The position numbers and the translations under genes were made by a program. Positions 6,439 to 8,362 of a stretch of 8,362 nucleotides of DNA are shown here, piece after piece. The notes under the pieces were generated by a model, which did no database searches, had not been told where the DNA came from, and worked only from the letters and a program-made list of their open reading frames with translations. Source of the DNA: Balneolaceae bacterium (lineage in GTDB: Bacteria > Bacteroidota > Rhodothermia > Balneolales > Balneolaceae); assembly GCA_003555185.1 (NCBI GenBank), contig PWFZ01000392.1:1-8362 (forward strand), given 5' to 3'. Position 1 is the first letter of the stretch, and the number at the start of each line of letters is the position of its first letter.

Positions 6439-8025
6439 ATGAAATTTTTGTTTCAATCACTGTTTCTCTTCTTATTTATCACCGCTCCTGTATTTGCTCA
6501 AATGCCCGACGCCCCCGACCGAACAGAGGGTGATGGTCCTTTCGATCGAATGATCATTCAGGGAGTAAATATGATTGACGGTACGGGTTCACCCGCTGTA
6601 GGTCCTGTAGATATTGTTATTGAGGGAAATCGAATCACACAAATTGCCACAGTAGGTTATCCGGGAGTCCCCATTAATGAGGATCGCAGACCGGAAGTAC
6701 GTGCCGGTGATCAGGTAGTTGATGCAGAGGGAAAGTATGTGTTACCAGGATTTTTTGATATGCACGCCCACACCGGTGGCAACGCTCAGGGCACTGTTCC
6801 GGAATATGTCTACAAACTTTGGCTGGCACACGGTATCACCTCTGTAAGAGAACCGGGATCATTTAATGGGCTGGACTGGACTCTCCGCCATGCACAAAAA
6901 AGTGAAGAGAATTCTATTACGGCTCCTAGGGTATTTCCCTATGTCGGTTTTGGGCGGGGACATGATGGCCCAATTTTAACAACAGATCAGGCCCGGAATT
7001 GGGTTCAGTCTATCGATGAACAGGGCGCGTTGGGAATTAAATTTTTTGGCGCCAGACCTGCCATTATGGAAGCTGCTCTGGATGAAGCGAATCAACGCGG
7101 TTTGGGCTCAATGACCCATCACGCGCAAACGCATGTTGTGTACGCAAATGTGAGTAAAACAGCAGATATGGGTCTGCGTGGTATGACTCACTGGTACGGC
7201 CTGCCGGAAGCACTATTCACCGATCAGGTTATACAAGACTACCCACTCGATTATAATTACGGAAATGAGCAGCATCGTTTTGAAGAAGCCGGTAAACTAT
7301 GGAAACAGGCAGCACCGCAAGGCAGTGAAAAATGGAATGAGGTAATGCAACAACTGCTTGATCTTAACTTTGAGATTAACCCCACGTTTTCCATCTATGA
7401 AGCCAGCAGAGATCTGATGACCCAGCGAAGAGCCGAATGGCACGAGAGATATACACTGCCCTCCCTTTGGGAGTTTTATGCACCGGACAGACGTGCTCAC
7501 GGCTCCTATTGGTTTGATTGGGGAACTGAACAGGAAGTAGAATGGAAAGAAAACTACAGAATATGGATGCAGTTCATCAACGAATATAAAAATCGGGGCG
7601 GAACAATTACCGTGGGTTCTGATGCAGGCTACATCTACAAACTTTACGGGTTTGGCTATATACAGGAACTGGAGCTTTTAAGAGAAGCAGGTTTTCATCC
7701 ACTGGAAATATTTCAGTCAGCATCCCTGAAAGCTGCTGAAGTGTTGGGAGTTGATGATGAGCTCGGCACCATTGAAGTTGGAAAACTGGCAGATTTAATC
7801 ATTATCGATGAAAATCCTCAGGCAAATTTAAAAGTACTTTATGGAACCGGAGCGATACGGGTGAATGAAAACAACGAAGCTGTACGGGTTGGTGGGATAA
7901 AATACACGATTAAAGATGGAATCATCTTCGATGCAAAACAGCTATTGAAAGATGTTGAAGAGATGGTCGATACATCGAAAGAAGAGAATGATTTTAAAAT
8001 TACTCAACCCGGTTTAGACTATTAA
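6439..8025 (+). CDS. Secreted metal-dependent amidohydrolase
   Basis: A 528-residue hydrolase of the amidohydrolase (TIM-barrel) superfamily, imidazolonepropionase/dipeptidase-like branch. The ATG at 6439 opens a clear Sec signal peptide (MKFLFQSLFLFLFITAPVFA, cut before Gln21). An in-frame TTG at 6409 would only add ten residues in front of the signal and is rejected. The small beta-domain precedes and follows the barrel: MIDGTGSPAVGPVDIVIEGNRI near 45-66, and IEVGKLADLIIIDENP near 446-460. Metal-site candidates are HAH (109-111) in GFFDMHAHTG, Lys201 in GIKFFG (possible carboxylated lysine), His227 or His228 in MTHHAQT, His251 in GMTHWYG, and Asp395 in TVGSDAG. All classical ligands are therefore present and the enzyme should be active, in the periplasm or outside the cell. 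A long aromatic insertion (about 310-375, with RRAEWHERY and SYWFDWGTEQEVEW) probably shapes the substrate pocket. Substrate class (peptide, cyclic amide or lactam) cannot be told. It precedes a barrel-protein gene by 19 bases, a likely operon. Confidence 0.9.
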   Translation: MKFLFQSLFLFLFITAPVFAQMPDAPDRTEGDGPFDRMIIQGVNMIDGTGSPAVGPVDIVIEGNRITQIATVGYPGVPINEDRRPEVRAGDQVVDAEGKYVLPGFFDMHAHTGGNAQGTVPEYVYKLWLAHGITSVREPGSFNGLDWTLRHAQKSEENSITAPRVFPYVGFGRGHDGPILTTDQARNWVQSIDEQGALGIKFFGARPAIMEAALDEANQRGLGSMTHHAQTHVVYANVSKTADMGLRGMTHWYGLPEALFTDQVIQDYPLDYNYGNEQHRFEEAGKLWKQAAPQGSEKWNEVMQQLLDLNFEINPTFSIYEASRDLMTQRRAEWHERYTLPSLWEFYAPDRRAHGSYWFDWGTEQEVEWKENYRIWMQFINEYKNRGGTITVGSDAGYIYKLYGFGYIQELELLREAGFHPLEIFQSASLKAAEVLGVDDELGTIEVGKLADLIIIDENPQANLKVLYGTGAIRVNENNEAVRVGGIKYTIKDGIIFDAKQLLKDVEEMVDTSKEENDFKITQPGLDY

Positions 8026-8044
8026 TCATGAAAATGTACAGATT

Positions 8045-8362
8045 ATGAAATCGATACTACTTACGATACTTCTATCAACATCTTTACTGCTCATTGTCCC
8101 TGCTGTTCAGGCTCAGGATAGCGGTTTTGGAATTGGTGCCAGCATTGGTTCGCCCGATGGCATCAGTTATAAAATCTGGACTTCAGAAAGCTCTGCACTT
8201 GCCGGGGCAACGAGTTTTACCCTCAGTGAAAGTGCCTCCAGCTTTTATACCCATTTAGATTATCTGAAACATACCATAAGCGAAAATCTTGATTGGGAAA
8301 TAGGGTACCTCTCCTTCTATTATGGCGGTGGTGCGCGATTTATATGGCGTGAAGGCGGACCC
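8045..8362 (+). CDS. Small outer-membrane beta-barrel-like protein (5' part, cut by window end)
   Basis: 106 residues are visible and the frame is still open at the window edge. The protein starts with a Sec signal peptide (MKSILLTILLSTSLLLIVPAVQA, cut before Gln24-Asp25). It continues FGIGASIGSPDGISYKIW, then SALAGATSFTLSES, FYTHLDYLKH, and LSFYYGGGARFIW. This order (GIG..G.P.G.S.K.W, ... H.DYL.H, ... YYG.G.R) is that of the short, roughly 150-residue barrel proteins related to DUF3996/BAPKO_0422. Their function is unknown. The match is from memory of the pattern, not a search. The gene lies 19 bases after the amidohydrolase stop. The start at 8045 is chosen because it opens the signal peptide. 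An ATG at 8028 encodes only MKMYRL, and its stop overlaps this start as ATGA. Confidence 0.75.
   Translation, partial: MKSILLTILLSTSLLLIVPAVQAQDSGFGIGASIGSPDGISYKIWTSESSALAGATSFTLSESASSFYTHLDYLKHTISENLDWEIGYLSFYYGGGARFIWREGGP

Noticed and set aside
7297..7500. 67-codon open frame on the minus strand
   Set aside because: Antisense to the amidohydrolase, no protein features.

Overview
This is an 8.4-kb stretch of a diderm bacterium. A TonB-dependent receptor, two proteins with Sec signal peptides and a small beta-barrel-type protein imply an outer membrane. The weak or absent Shine-Dalgarno sequences, the modest GC content and the style of the proteins suggest the Bacteroidota/Rhodothermota/Balneolota side of the tree, with a marine Balneolaceae-like organism the best guess. 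That placement is inference from style and not from any marker gene.

Layout, left to right. (1) Bases 2-625 hold the 3' end of a TonB-dependent receptor. (2) Bases 678-2680 hold two genes overlapping by 13 bases: a LicC-like, GT-A fold cytidylyl/nucleotidyltransferase and a CDP-glycerol glycerophosphotransferase-family enzyme. Together they look like an 'activate an alcohol phosphate with CTP, then transfer it to a surface glycan' module. (3) Bases 2635-3585 on the minus strand encode a polytopic membrane protein that resembles flippase-like/LPG-synthase membrane proteins. It runs tail-to-tail into the transferase with a 46-base overlap. (4) After a 151-base or longer divergent spacer comes an exported CrtC/AttH/Svf1-like double-lipocalin protein with an unusual histidine cluster. 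(5) A DHA1-type MFS exporter follows (ATG at 5076). Its first transmembrane helix is readable upstream of the only canonical start codon. It ends at a perfect 12-bp hairpin terminator. (6) A 227-base spacer follows the terminator and carries a candidate promoter (TTAACT-N17-TATAAT) and a small inverted repeat. (7) The window ends with a secreted metal-dependent amidohydrolase and, 19 bases on, the 5' part of a small outer-membrane-barrel-like gene cut by the window edge.

The most distinctive part is bases 678-3585: a CDP-alcohol-phosphate activation/transfer pair, AT-rich at least in part, in an apparently Gram-negative-type genome, beside a putative lipid-handling membrane protein. No CRISPR array, transposase, tRNA or rRNA was seen. 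Apart from the spacer after the terminator, all intergenic gaps are under about 210 bases.
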